NCBI RefSeq assembly: GCF_002900095.1
Contig: NZ_LLKN01000001.1
Span: 248,001 to 312,000, forward strand
Direction: 5' to 3'
DNA length: 64,000 nt
From: Salegentibacter mishustinae
Lineage (GTDB): Bacteria > Bacteroidota > Bacteroidia > Flavobacteriales > Flavobacteriaceae
Positions 34,651-43,142 of this stretch are shown here, piece after piece. How positions within the stretch are numbered: the stretch's first letter is position 1; each line of letters opens with the position of its first letter. The notes below the pieces were generated by a model, which saw nothing but the letters and a program-made list of their open reading frames with translations, did not search any database and was not told where the DNA came from. Position numbers and translations under genes: made by a program.

Positions 34651-35481
34651 TTACCACACGTATGAATATTCGTATTTAGTAATGAACGTTATCTTTCCAT
34701 TATGAATTAATCTTTTCTCAATGAAGTTATTTTTCTCATCATATTCATATTCAATTTTAGTATCATCCGTAAGTTCAGGCTTACCATTTTTGATTTTATA
34801 TTTTTCAATACTAATACGGTCACCTTTGGAATTATAATTGGAATTGTAATAACTTGTAAGTTCATTTTTAGCATTGAACCATTTTGACTGAATTTTGTTT
34901 TCTTCACTATCATAAAAAAATTCAATCCTATTTGTTTGAATTCCGGTGCTGTCATAACTTATAAGTTCTTTCTCATTCCATTTATCGTTAAACTCTAGGA
35001 CAGCATTTTCTTTGAAGCTACCATCACTATATTCCCCAATTATTTTAGCTGTTCCAGTCGCCCTGTTGTAAATCGTTTTTGTTGTAAATCTCCTAAATTC
35101 ACTGCTATAGGTTTTTTCAATTTGGTTGCCGTAATCATCATATTTATAATCAATTTCTATATTTACTGTACTGTCCCTATTGAACATAATAGATCTTATT
35201 AGATTGCCATTTTTATCAAATTTATAATAAGTTCCCCCTGTACTTCGAGAGCCGTCAGATTTGTACATCAATGTCTTTATTTTCTTTCCTTTAGAATCAT
35301 AGAAATCAATATTCATATAAGCCAAATTCTTAGTAGGAATACTGTCTTCGTATTTTACTCTGTATGTAGTTGTTTTAACCTCTTTTGGCTTTCCGTTAAA
35401 CCCATCGAATTTGTTCAAAAATTGCAGACCTGAATTACAGCTAACGAATGCAAAACAAAAAAAGAAGAGAATTTTTTTCAT
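34651..35481 (-). CDS. Lipoprotein with YD/MORN-like repeats
   Basis: 276 residues. Lipoprotein signal with Cys15 (FCFAFVSCNS). The mature part is built of strand pairs of the form Y-D-x-x-G-N/K-x-I (FYDSKGKKIKTLMY, KFDKNGNLIRSIMF, KYDDYGNQIEKTY, EYDEKNNFIEKRL), as in RHS/YD-repeat or MORN-variant proteins of Bacteroidota. Probably periplasmic or surface-exposed; partner unknown. The gene forms one unit with its own spacers on each side. Confidence 0.7.
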   Translation of the reverse strand: MKKILFFFCFAFVSCNSGLQFLNKFDGFNGKPKEVKTTTYRVKYEDSIPTKNLAYMNIDFYDSKGKKIKTLMYKSDGSRSTGGTYYKFDKNGNLIRSIMFNRDSTVNIEIDYKYDDYGNQIEKTYSSEFRRFTTKTIYNRATGTAKIIGEYSDGSFKENAVLEFNDKWNEKELISYDSTGIQTNRIEFFYDSEENKIQSKWFNAKNELTSYYNSNYNSKGDRISIEKYKIKNGKPELTDDTKIEYEYDEKNNFIEKRLIHNGKITFITKYEYSYVW

Positions 35482-35492
35482 ATGTGTGGTAT

Positions 35493-35516
35493 CGGTTGCG
35501 GTTAAAGAAAGTTGAT
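35493..35516. repeat. 24-bp spacer repeat, first copy
   Basis: CGGTTGCGGTTAAAGAAAGTTGAT, identical to 36485-36508, placed just upstream of the start of the leftward gene ending at 35481. Part of the gene-cassette-like spacing. Confidence 0.7.
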
Positions 35517-35634
35517 AGAGTAAGGGACGCGGCCCCGCTAGCTATCGGGATATTGGTTGGTTTGTTGATCAAGATGATTATTTAGTTTCTAACGCTGCCG
35601 GCTATTTGCGATGACCCTTTGGTTGTTGGTAGTT

Positions 35635-36450
35635 TTAGTAGTTTCTAATGTATGTTTCATTTCTAACTAAATATTGTGATTTGTCACCATCATTTACTTT
35701 GAATTTTGTCTTAAGAGTTTCTCTACTTTGTAATTTTTGTAAATATATCACCAAGTGTAGGTGAGGATTTGTACTCCAACCTACATTACCGCTATAAGCA
35801 ATTGTACTTCCTTTTGTTATGCTATCACCTATTTTTACATTTGCCCCACCTTTTTTAATATGTGTGTACTCAGCAAATGTCCCGTCAGAATGATATATAG
35901 TTATAAAGTTATTGTACTTCTTACAAGATTCTTCACCACAGTTTTTTGAATTTTCATCTTTCACATTAATTACCACACCATCTCTAACGGCTTTAATTTC
36001 TGTGCCAACAGGCATCTTAAAATCTAATGCATTCTGATCTTGATGAGAAAAATCGCCATTGTACCCTTGTTGTACGGTAAATGAATTGGTTTTGGAAAAT
36101 GGTAAGTCGTATATATATTCTGAATCGAACTCTTCCAGGTTATGATCTCCTAAATTTGATTCATATGTATACTTAAAATTGTATCCTTTTCGAGCATCTT
36201 TTACAGTTAGATGAGTCAGCAACTGTTTTTGTTTTAATGGATCGATTAAATAAAATTGATTGTTTCCACCTGAAATATCCAAATTTGTTGCTTCAAAGTG
36301 AATCTTTACTGTTGCCGGGCAATATTCTCCATTGTCTGCGTACATACTATATCCGGAATCAGTTTTTTCATAGTAAATCTTAACCTTGTTATTGGCGTAA
36401 TTAGAAATGGTTAATAACAAGGCTACAAATATTGAGAATTGTTTTTTCAT
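35635..36450 (-). CDS. M23 family zinc metallopeptidase
   Basis: 271 residues with a signal peptide (1-19). The C-terminal M23/LytM domain keeps its zinc ligands: His136 and Asp143 in HQDQNALD, and the HLH pair at 230-232; TIYHSDGTFAEYTH and KGSTIAYSGNVG are typical. The enzyme cuts peptidoglycan cross-links or Gly-rich peptides outside the cytoplasm. The N-terminal 110 residues are a beta domain of unknown type. Two cysteines (Cys171, Cys176) may form a disulfide in a loop. It is a single-gene unit in the leftward array. Confidence 0.85.
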   Translation of the reverse strand: MKKQFSIFVALLLTISNYANNKVKIYYEKTDSGYSMYADNGEYCPATVKIHFEATNLDISGGNNQFYLIDPLKQKQLLTHLTVKDARKGYNFKYTYESNLGDHNLEEFDSEYIYDLPFSKTNSFTVQQGYNGDFSHQDQNALDFKMPVGTEIKAVRDGVVINVKDENSKNCGEESCKKYNNFITIYHSDGTFAEYTHIKKGGANVKIGDSITKGSTIAYSGNVGWSTNPHLHLVIYLQKLQSRETLKTKFKVNDGDKSQYLVRNETYIRNY

Positions 36451-36484
36451 GTTTAAATTGGATTATGTTTAAAATTATAGCCAA

Positions 36485-36508
36485 CGGTTGCGGTTAAAGA
36501 AAGTTGAT
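36485..36508. repeat. 24-bp spacer repeat, second copy
   Basis: Identical to 35493-35516 and in the same place relative to the next leftward gene start (36450). Reads through the C-terminal codons of the small gene at 36494. Confidence 0.7.
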
Positions 36509-36712
36509 GGAGTTGAGAACGTGAACTTGCCGTCTTAGTTTATTGATCAAGTTGTTTTTTTTCTCTTTCCTAAGTTCGTTAATTCCCTTTATAGCGATTC
36601 CAGCACTTACTACTGAACCGGCAATCCCCATAATATTATTTCCATTTATCGTTAGAAATATGCCGGCAATAAAACCGATGATTCCAATACTTATTAAAGA
36701 GACTTTCTGCAT
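36494..36712 (-). CDS. Small two-helix membrane protein (hypothetical)
   Basis: 72 residues, leftward: two hydrophobic segments (about 5-23 and 26-44), then a basic tail. Its last dozen residues are encoded by the 24-bp spacer repeat, so the true C-terminus may be a read-through. No family recognised. An overlapping rightward frame is less likely given the direction of all neighbours. Confidence 0.4.
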   Translation of the reverse strand: MQKVSLISIGIIGFIAGIFLTINGNNIMGIAGSVVSAGIAIKGINELRKEKKNNLINKLRRQVHVLNSINFL

Positions 36713-36789
36713 AGTATTTTTGTTCTAATTCATAGTTTAAATTTTTTTATCACCTCAACTTCCTTAAAATTTTCATCTACTGCCTGTCC

Positions 36790-37059
36790 TTATTTAGAAC
36801 AGGACCTAAGCATTTTCCTGGCATTCCTGGATTTCATTTCTTTCTTTGCTTCATTAAATCCCTTCCAAAAAATAAGTAATAAGGGTAAAAATGCTAATGG
36901 AAGAAATGTAGTAGCCATTATATTATTCATAAAGATGGTAATTAATGAAGAAATTACCATTACGATTATTAAACCTAAGAAAATGGAGAAAAACGTTGCC
37001 TTATCCCTGTATTCCTTAGTCAATTCATCATCGGTCAATACTTTTAAGTTCTTTTTCAT
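36790..37059 (-). CDS. Small membrane protein (hypothetical)
   Basis: 89 residues: a charged start (LTDDELTKEYRDKA), two membrane helices (about 23-44 and 48-66) and a basic tail (KEMKSRNARKMLRSCSK). The shape is common in Bacteroidota accessory DNA, but no function is known to me. Single-gene unit in the leftward array. Confidence 0.55.
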   Translation of the reverse strand: MKKNLKVLTDDELTKEYRDKATFFSIFLGLIIVMVISSLITIFMNNIMATTFLPLAFLPLLLIFWKGFNEAKKEMKSRNARKMLRSCSK

Positions 37060-37220
37060 AAAGGTTATTTATTAATTCTTTTGCTAAGGATTTCTATTAT
37101 AACAAGTTGCGGAAGTAAGTACACAGACTTGGCGAGTTACCATTTTCTTTCCTGGTTTCTAAGATTATAATTTTTCGAGGATACCCGGCATTAGCCGTGA
37201 ACCGATGTTAACAGTAGTGT

Positions 37221-37628
37221 TTAATTGTAATATTTTAATAGGAATATGGCAGCAATAATGACCATATATATAGGACCTATTGTTATTGAAAATAAGCACC
37301 TAAACCAATTTATTTTTTTCTTTTCAACCTCTTCAATATTCAAAGAAAAAGGTTCAATATTTTTACTATCAGCACTAACAAGTTCATATAATTTTCGAAA
37401 TTGTTTTTCTCTACTTAAATAAAATGCATCTAAACTCCAGAATATTGGAACACCCAAAAATAGAATTGAATATGAAATTGAATCTTCTTTAGAAATTGCA
37501 AAGATTGCTGAAACCAATGTTATTGTCCAGCCTTTAATGTAGAACGAATTGGAATTCATTCTGGTAATTATATTTTGAAGAAATTCAAGATGCTTTATCT
37601 TAATATCCAAATTTATTTCTTTAGCCAT
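37221..37628 (-). CDS. Membrane protein, SLATT/4-helix effector-like, partner of the TIR protein
   Basis: 135 residues. An N-terminal helix (IKHLEFLQNIITRMNSNSFYIKGW), two membrane helices (about 30-45 and 51-68), the short motif FWSLDAFYLSREKQFRKLYE, then a C-terminal membrane helix (about 110-130). The R-M-x-x-N-S-F-x-x-K-G-W and FWxLDxxYLxxExxxRxLY pattern is one I have seen in small membrane proteins of bacterial defence islands; the helix layout resembles SLATT-type effectors that form membrane pores. The start overlaps the end of the TIR gene by 16 bases, so the two are made together. Confidence 0.6.
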   Translation of the reverse strand: MAKEINLDIKIKHLEFLQNIITRMNSNSFYIKGWTITLVSAIFAISKEDSISYSILFLGVPIFWSLDAFYLSREKQFRKLYELVSADSKNIEPFSLNIEEVEKKKINWFRCLFSITIGPIYMVIIAAIFLLKYYN

Positions 37629-38164
37629 TCTTCTAAATCAATTTTTTTATTCTTAAACTCTACGTAATAGCTTCCGATTGAATAATTATATTCTGTTTTT
37701 ATAACTGGATAAATTTGCAGGTATTCATTTCCAGGCCAGGTGCTATCAATTTCAACAATTGGCATTATTGCAATATCATCCGAGAATTTATGAGAATCTC
37801 CATAACCTAATTCCCAATTGCACCATTTTGAATCTATTGCATCTTTAGTAGCGAGAAGGATAAACTTTTTATTCTCGATTATTTTCTTTTTTATTTTTAT
37901 CGCAGTTTCACCAGATGTAGTTTTTGGCATTTCATCATCTTGCCAATCAACATAAACATCTACTCCAATATTTTCTAAAAGTTTTATTACCTTTTTTAAA
38001 ATTTCTTCTTCATTATGTTTATGAGAAAGAAATACAGTAACCAAATTCTTTTCTGTTCCTTTTTCATTTTTAGCCTCTCTAAGAAGAATATTACTTATTC
38101 TTGTAAGTGGTAAATCAAAATATGAAGTTTCAAATTTGTTTAAATGGTTCTTTGTTATAAGCAT
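37613..38164 (-). CDS. TIR-domain protein
   Basis: 183 residues. TIR fold: first strand VTVFLSHKH at about 42-50, strand VDVYVDWQ, helix ETAIKIKKKIIENKKFILLAT, and SKWCNWELG with Glu118 in the place of the catalytic glutamate of NADase-type TIR domains. A 40-residue N-terminal extension and a C-terminal strand-rich part (GSYYVEF) are outside the core. Bacterial TIR proteins often make a nucleotide signal or deplete NAD after phage infection. The overlapping gene for a small membrane protein downstream suggests sensor and effector of one system. No CD-NTase, SIR2 or macro-domain gene is next to it. Confidence 0.8.
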   Translation of the reverse strand: MLITKNHLNKFETSYFDLPLTRISNILLREAKNEKGTEKNLVTVFLSHKHNEEEILKKVIKLLENIGVDVYVDWQDDEMPKTTSGETAIKIKKKIIENKKFILLATKDAIDSKWCNWELGYGDSHKFSDDIAIMPIVEIDSTWPGNEYLQIYPVIKTEYNYSIGSYYVEFKNKKIDLEEWLKK

Positions 38165-38187
38165 TATTTCACCTTAAACTTTATAGC

Positions 38188-38322
38188 TAACGGTTAGTAT
38201 ATGATAATTAGGCGATTGCAAAACGCGAAACTTTCGGTCAAGCACAAAATTTGATGTGAGCCAAAAGACTCGTTTTAATACTATTACGCTTTTTTTTTCA
38301 TATAGATTATTGTATACCGTTA
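38188..38322. repeat. Spacer with terminal inverted repeats, attC-like
   Basis: TAACGGT (38188-38194) and ACCGTTA (38316-38322) are 7-bp inverted ends of a 135-bp spacer. The spacer starts 24 bases upstream of the TIR gene start and ends in the stop codon of the next gene. The layout (GTTA/TAAC ends, imperfect inner pairing, one per gene) is like recombination sites of gene cassettes. No integron integrase is in the window. Confidence 0.45.
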
Positions 38323-40074
38323 TTTCTTTTTAGTCAGTGCAGATATATATTCTATAATTGGTATATCTAAACCCAAGTTAACAAAACTGTTTTTAGAGGA
38401 TATTGAATTATCAACAATTGGACTAGAAATACTAAGATTTGCTGAAAGTCCGTTAAAAAAAGTCATACCCATTCCGGCTCCAACTAGGGCGTAATCAAAG
38501 TTTTCCTCGGATTTTAAATCAACCAAGTTATATAGTAAACCTGACGCATATCCATATATATATACGTCACTTATTAACGGTTCTTCTTGTGGCCTCAGCC
38601 AGTAAGTCTGCTTACCATAATATTCAAAACTTTCTCCGGCCTCAAAAGCGTGCGTATATTTCCAATTCCATAATTTCCATTTAATCCCGATTTTCTCACT
38701 GGCATAATAAAGACTACCTATTGAACTTGTGCTATTTGATTCATTATCAATGAGGCTGTTATTATTACTGAATGACGCATAATTAACTCCCATACTAAAA
38801 AATGGTGTAATATATTTTGTGAACTTTTTCTTTGTTATAGAATTAAACCTTTGGTCAATAGTGGAAATAAGGGATTCAATATCAACATATAAATAGCCAA
38901 TCTCTTTTGTTTCATTGGTAACTTCATCTACTAGATTACCTGATAAATCATTGAACTCTACCAACGTGTTTTCCAACAAAAACTCTAATACTGTAGAAAT
39001 GGCGTCATTAGGATATTGATTTTTTGCGACACTAATAAACTCTACAATTAAATATTTCATAGAATAATATTGGCTTTGAGTCATAGTAAAATCTTTGAAC
39101 TGACTTTTTTCTAAACTTTTATAAAAATCATAGAGATTTTCGTATTCGTCAAAGTTAGACCGAACTAGACCTGATAGTTTAGTTAAATAATTCTTTTGGT
39201 CAATATTTAAAAAATTTGAATATTTTATTCTTAGATTATCTATTTCTGACGAAATTTCAGAACCATTAGCTTCTGTGATTTTCTGTAATAAAATATCAAT
39301 TTCATTTTTAAGACCAGCATCATTCACTTTTTTTCCTATTTCAATCAATTCATTTGTTTGATTTGAAACAAGTAATATATCTTCTATGCTTTTAGTGACA
39401 GTCTGTTTTAAAGTATTCAATTGAGTGACCCTTTGTGTATTGTTATTAGCATTAGCTATTTTGAGTTCTAAGACGAATACATTATCCGATTCATACCACC
39501 TTCTGAAGTTGACATTTTCTAATGAATTTTTGAACTTAAATTGTTCTTGAAATTTATCCTCATTTTCGATGACGATTTGATAACACAAATCGACTAATAA
39601 ATTAAAGTCCTCAACATTAGTTGTTTGATTTACTCTTATTTTATTATTGTTGTCAATATTGTTAAGATTCACTTTAGCATTCAAAACTGTTTGCTTATTT
39701 GTATAATATGCTAGTCCAAAAATAAATGCAAATTCAGCGGTATTTTCAATAGCTGTTTTAGTCATAACAGTCTTATTCTTACCACTTGTAAGTATATCCA
39801 TTAAATTGTATAAATAATTAAATGTAGCGAAGTTATTCAGCTTCTTCGTATAATTATTGTCTGAATCTTTGAATTGTTTAACAATAGTATTTCTAAATAC
39901 TCTTTCTTTAATTTCTTCTTGTTTTTGTTGAATAATTGCAGTTAATACTTCTGTGTCAATATTTCCTTTGGAAACAGAGGGATTAGTTCCTGTTAAATTT
40001 AACGTAGGACTGTCTTGTGCATGGCATACTATTCCAAGGACAAGGAACAAAAATGTAGTAATTTTAGTTTTCAT
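38320..40074 (-). CDS. Large exported protein of unknown function
   Basis: 584 residues with a signal peptide (about 1-19, ending CHAQ). The middle (30-400) is helical with many Gln, Asn, Lys and Glu and likely coiled coil. The C-terminal 180 residues are strand-rich and end hydrophobically, with a possible outer-membrane barrel pattern (FFSMGVNYASFS, LVGAGMGMTFF). No named family. It is upstream of the TIR gene in the same direction, 155 bases away, and separated by the attC-like spacer, so it is probably a separate unit. Confidence 0.65.
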   Translation of the reverse strand: MKTKITTFLFLVLGIVCHAQDSPTLNLTGTNPSVSKGNIDTEVLTAIIQQKQEEIKERVFRNTIVKQFKDSDNNYTKKLNNFATFNYLYNLMDILTSGKNKTVMTKTAIENTAEFAFIFGLAYYTNKQTVLNAKVNLNNIDNNNKIRVNQTTNVEDFNLLVDLCYQIVIENEDKFQEQFKFKNSLENVNFRRWYESDNVFVLELKIANANNNTQRVTQLNTLKQTVTKSIEDILLVSNQTNELIEIGKKVNDAGLKNEIDILLQKITEANGSEISSEIDNLRIKYSNFLNIDQKNYLTKLSGLVRSNFDEYENLYDFYKSLEKSQFKDFTMTQSQYYSMKYLIVEFISVAKNQYPNDAISTVLEFLLENTLVEFNDLSGNLVDEVTNETKEIGYLYVDIESLISTIDQRFNSITKKKFTKYITPFFSMGVNYASFSNNNSLIDNESNSTSSIGSLYYASEKIGIKWKLWNWKYTHAFEAGESFEYYGKQTYWLRPQEEPLISDVYIYGYASGLLYNLVDLKSEENFDYALVGAGMGMTFFNGLSANLSISSPIVDNSISSKNSFVNLGLDIPIIEYISALTKKK

Positions 40075-40559
40075 ATTGGTTGATTTTAATATTATATAAC
40101 TCCTTATATATTCAACCCCCTATTTCTCTAACCGTAATTCTATAAAAATGACAACTACTAGGTATCACTTAATAGCTTCCGGAATAAGCCACTTATTCCA
40201 AAAAATTAGAAATATGAGTTTTTGATAAAAAACAGCCTATAGGGATAGCTGTCCAGGCAAATTATTTAATAACAGTTACCGCTGTTAAATTTTTAACAAT
40301 ATAAGAAGAAGATTAAAATTTTTTAGAAATTACTGATAATTTTTTTTAAATGCGACAGAATCTTTAGCAGCACTTAGATCCCCGATAAAAAATCGGGATA
40401 GGCTCTAAAATAATCCCGAAGCTTCGGGACAGGATGACGACTTAAAAAACTGAAACATCCCGATGCTTCGGGACAGCTTGACATAGGCTAAATAGGAATA
40501 TATCCAATATTTAGTATTTTTTCCTTTTAAAACTTCAGAAATAATTATAATTTGGCCGT
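40075..40559. repeat. Gene-free stretch with three REP-type palindromes
   Basis: Palindromes at 40381-40397 (CCCGATAAAAAATCGGG), 40414-40429 (TCCCGAAGCTTCGGGA, perfect) and 40458-40473 (TCCCGATGCTTCGGGA). Similar units occur at 4370, 43056 and 45234. They are followed by GACAGGATGACG and GACAGCTTGACA, so a longer dispersed unit is likely. The promoter of the rightward gene at 40560 must lie near 40545 (TAATTTG). Confidence 0.7.
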
Positions 40560-41984
40560 ATGAAAGATGTCAAATTTGCGATAACCGATATTGAAACCAC
40601 GGGCGGCGGCATTAAAGGCAATAAAATTACCGAAATTTGTGTGCTGGTGGTTCAAAATGGAGAAGTGATAGACGAATACACTTCCCTGGTAAATCCCGGG
40701 ACCGAGATTCCGCTGTACATTGAAACGCTTACCAATATTAACGACGAGATGCTTGTTGATGCCCCTAAATTCGCAGAGATAGCTCCAGAAATTCAAAAGA
40801 TCACCAAAGATTGTGTGTTTGTGGCGCACAATGTAAATTTCGATTATAATATTATTAAAGCCGAGTTTGGGAGCTTAGATATGAGCTTTCAGCGAAAACG
40901 CCTTTGTACGGTTAGGCTGGCTAAAAAGCTTATTCCGGGGCTGTTTTCGTATAGCCTTGGCAATATTTGTACTTCCATCAATATTCCGCATTACGACAGG
41001 CACCGTGCAAAAGGAGATTGTGAAGCCACGGTGACGCTTTTTCAACGTTGTTTAGCCCTGGATCCAGAATACGAGATATTCGAAAAAATGCTAAATCAGA
41101 AAACCGCGGCCTCGTACCTGCCACCAAATTTTAAAAATTCAGATTTCGAAAAATTGCCTACTTCCACCGGAGTATATTTCTTTAAGGATAAAGATGGCAT
41201 CCCAATTTATATTGGCAAGGCCAAAAATATAAAGAGCAGGGTAAAATCTCATTTCCAGGAAAGATCTAACCGCAAATATAAAATGATGCAGGCCACGTAT
41301 AGTATAGACTACGAGCTTACCGGAAGCGAAGTGCTTGCTTTGTTGCGGGAATCGGCCTTAATCCTAAAATATTTCCCGGAATTCAATAAAGCACAGAAGA
41401 AGGTGAGTCGGCCATATACCCTAACCTCCTATCACAACCAAAAAGGTATCGAGCAGTTTGTAATTCATAAAAATAAGGTTTCGCCGGTAAGCTGGATGAA
41501 ATTCTATACCCGGGAAGAAGCCGTAAAGTTCCTGGAGTTTCTTTGCCAAAAATTTGAGCTATGCCCCAGGTATTGCGGCTTGCAAACCGGCGTAGATCAT
41601 TGCAGCCATTATAAGATTAAAGACTGCAGCGGGATGTGTAAAGGAGAAATAGAGCAGTACGAATATAACCACCGGGTTTCTAAAGCGGTAGATTATATCC
41701 AGCAATATGAAAATTCGTGCCTGCTGGTGGAAAAAGGAAGATCCAAAGCCGAAAAATCTTTTATTTACCTGAAAAAAGGCCGCTATGCCGGTTACGGTTA
41801 TGTAGAAAATTCAGATGATTTTAATGTAGATCAATTTGAGGATTACCTGATTCCGCAGCAAAATTCGAGCTATGCTGACAGGATCGTGAATAAGTATTTA
41901 AGTACTAAAAAGAATCTAACAAGGTTGGAACTTAACCAGGTTGAAGAAGTGGAAGAAAGAGAAACAGAAGAGTGGTTTGGATGA
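40560..41984 (+). CDS. DnaQ-type exonuclease fused to GIY-YIG nuclease
   Basis: 474 residues. N-terminal DEDDh 3'-5' exonuclease (1-170): FAITDIETTGG (Asp10, Glu12), VFVAHNVNFDY, and HRAKGDCEAT for the last ligands. A GIY-YIG endonuclease domain follows (about 195-280): GVYFFKDKDGIPIYIGKAKNIKSRV with a conserved Arg and a Glu further on, as in UvrC and Cho. The C-terminus has cysteines (CPRYCGLQTGVDHC) that may bind metal. Such fusions act in DNA repair. Stand-alone gene. Confidence 0.9.
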   Translation: MKDVKFAITDIETTGGGIKGNKITEICVLVVQNGEVIDEYTSLVNPGTEIPLYIETLTNINDEMLVDAPKFAEIAPEIQKITKDCVFVAHNVNFDYNIIKAEFGSLDMSFQRKRLCTVRLAKKLIPGLFSYSLGNICTSINIPHYDRHRAKGDCEATVTLFQRCLALDPEYEIFEKMLNQKTAASYLPPNFKNSDFEKLPTSTGVYFFKDKDGIPIYIGKAKNIKSRVKSHFQERSNRKYKMMQATYSIDYELTGSEVLALLRESALILKYFPEFNKAQKKVSRPYTLTSYHNQKGIEQFVIHKNKVSPVSWMKFYTREEAVKFLEFLCQKFELCPRYCGLQTGVDHCSHYKIKDCSGMCKGEIEQYEYNHRVSKAVDYIQQYENSCLLVEKGRSKAEKSFIYLKKGRYAGYGYVENSDDFNVDQFEDYLIPQQNSSYADRIVNKYLSTKKNLTRLELNQVEEVEERETEEWFG

Positions 41985-42103
41985 TTAGCCTTTTAATTTT
42001 TCATTGGTAAAAACCCTTCGACTGTGCTCGGGCTAAACCAGGCCAAAAAATCCAGACTTACTAAACTCTTCAAATATTCCAGTTGCATCTACGAATTTTC
42101 TCA

Positions 42104-42149
42104 TTATGACCTGACTCATAAATTAGCAGAAGGACAAGGCAGATATTTG
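42104..42149 (+). promoter_or_regulatory. Crp/Fnr-type operator and promoter of the RIC gene
   Basis: Operator TTATGACCTGACTCATAA (42104-42121) with perfect 6-bp arms and a 6-bp spacer. A -7 box GATATTTG (42142-42149, 7 of 8 to TAnnTTTG) ends 36.5 bases from the operator centre. This puts the operator near -43 from the start of transcription, the activator position. The same layout occurs at 44380 and 52533. Confidence 0.7.
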
Positions 42150-42183
42150 TATATGAAATATTGTTCAACTTAAAGCTATTATT

Positions 42184-42906
42184 ATGAATGCAGGAACTGG
42201 TAAAACCGTAGCCGATTACGTTACCGAAAATATTAAAAACGCGCATCTATTTAAAAAACGCGGCATCGATTTTTGTTGTGGCGGAGGAATTAGCTTAGCT
42301 GAAGCTGCGGCGAAAGCTAATGTGAGCTTAGAAATACTGGAAAGAGAATTACAGGAAACAGATTCGGCTATTAGCCCCGGTTATGATTATAGAAACTGGA
42401 AACTGGACTTCTTAACTGACCATATTATAAACGTACATCACCAGTATGTGCAGGAAAATATCCCGTTGCTTATTCAATATGCCGCAAAAGTGGCTAAAGT
42501 ACACGGAGGCCAGAGAAAAGAACTATTTGATATCCAGCAATTATTTACCGAGGTAGCCCAGGAATTAAGCGCCCACCTAAAGAAAGAAGAACTTATTCTG
42601 TTTCCATTTATCAAAAAAATGCTAAGAGCGAAGGAAGAAGGTACTCCTGCACCACAACCGCATTTCGGGAAAATTGACGATCCAATTGAAATGATGGAGG
42701 CTGAACACGACGAAGCCGGCGCCATTTTTAAACAAATTGCTAAGCTAAGTGATAATTATACCTGCCCCGACTGGGCTTGCAATACTTATAGGGCGTTTTA
42801 TGCAAAATTGGAAGAGTTTGAAAACGATCTGCACCATCACGTACATCTAGAAAACAACATTCTTTTTCCAAAGGCAATTGAACTTGAGCGCAGTTTAAAC
42901 AATTAG
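42184..42906 (+). CDS. ric: Iron-sulfur cluster repair di-iron protein RIC (YtfE/ScdA)
   Basis: 240 residues. The N-terminal ScdA domain has VADYVTENIKNAHLFKKRGIDFCCGGG, with the two cysteines of the family. A hemerythrin-like four-helix part follows with di-iron ligands: ITNVHH-like IINVHHQYV, HLKKEELILFP, EAEHDEAG, and DLHHHVHLENNILFP. These proteins repair clusters damaged by NO or oxidants and can handle NO. It is first in the nitrogen-oxide block and has a Crp/Fnr-type operator upstream, so it is likely induced with the nos operon. A strong terminator follows. Confidence 0.92.
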   Translation: MNAGTGKTVADYVTENIKNAHLFKKRGIDFCCGGGISLAEAAAKANVSLEILERELQETDSAISPGYDYRNWKLDFLTDHIINVHHQYVQENIPLLIQYAAKVAKVHGGQRKELFDIQQLFTEVAQELSAHLKKEELILFPFIKKMLRAKEEGTPAPQPHFGKIDDPIEMMEAEHDEAGAIFKQIAKLSDNYTCPDWACNTYRAFYAKLEEFENDLHHHVHLENNILFPKAIELERSLNN

Positions 42907-42990
42907 AGAGATTTCCTCTTAGGATTCCCCCCAAAGCCTAAGAGAAATTTAGTTTTATTTTAGAGGTTTGTTTTTAATTGTGTTGAAGAC

Positions 42991-43027
42991 TACCCCGGGT
43001 TAGAAATTTCCCGGGGTATTTGCTTTT
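42991..43027 (+). terminator. Terminator after ric
   Basis: TACCCCGGG and CCCGGGGTA are perfect 9-bp arms around TTAGAAATTT, followed by TTTGCTTTTT. A weaker hairpin (CTCTTAGG/CCTAAGAG, about 42917-42944) lies just before it. Confidence 0.85.
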
Positions 43028-43142
43028 TACTCGATAATCGAGAATTAATGCTCCATTCCGAAGCATCGGGATACCTGGAAAAAAAAATCTTTCCATTTAA
43101 TGCCTCGTTAGCTTGCCACGAGGTAATTTACTATATTCCCGG

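Noticed and set aside
36543-36728. 61-codon rightward hydrophobic frame opposite the small gene at 36494
   Set aside because: All neighbours run leftward; a hydrophobic frame opposite a hydrophobic gene is expected by chance.
43031-43043. CTCGATAATCGAG palindrome before the heme-copper-like gene
   Set aside because: Looks like an operator but is single, unlike the TTATGA-n6-TCATAA sites, and no partner copy was found.
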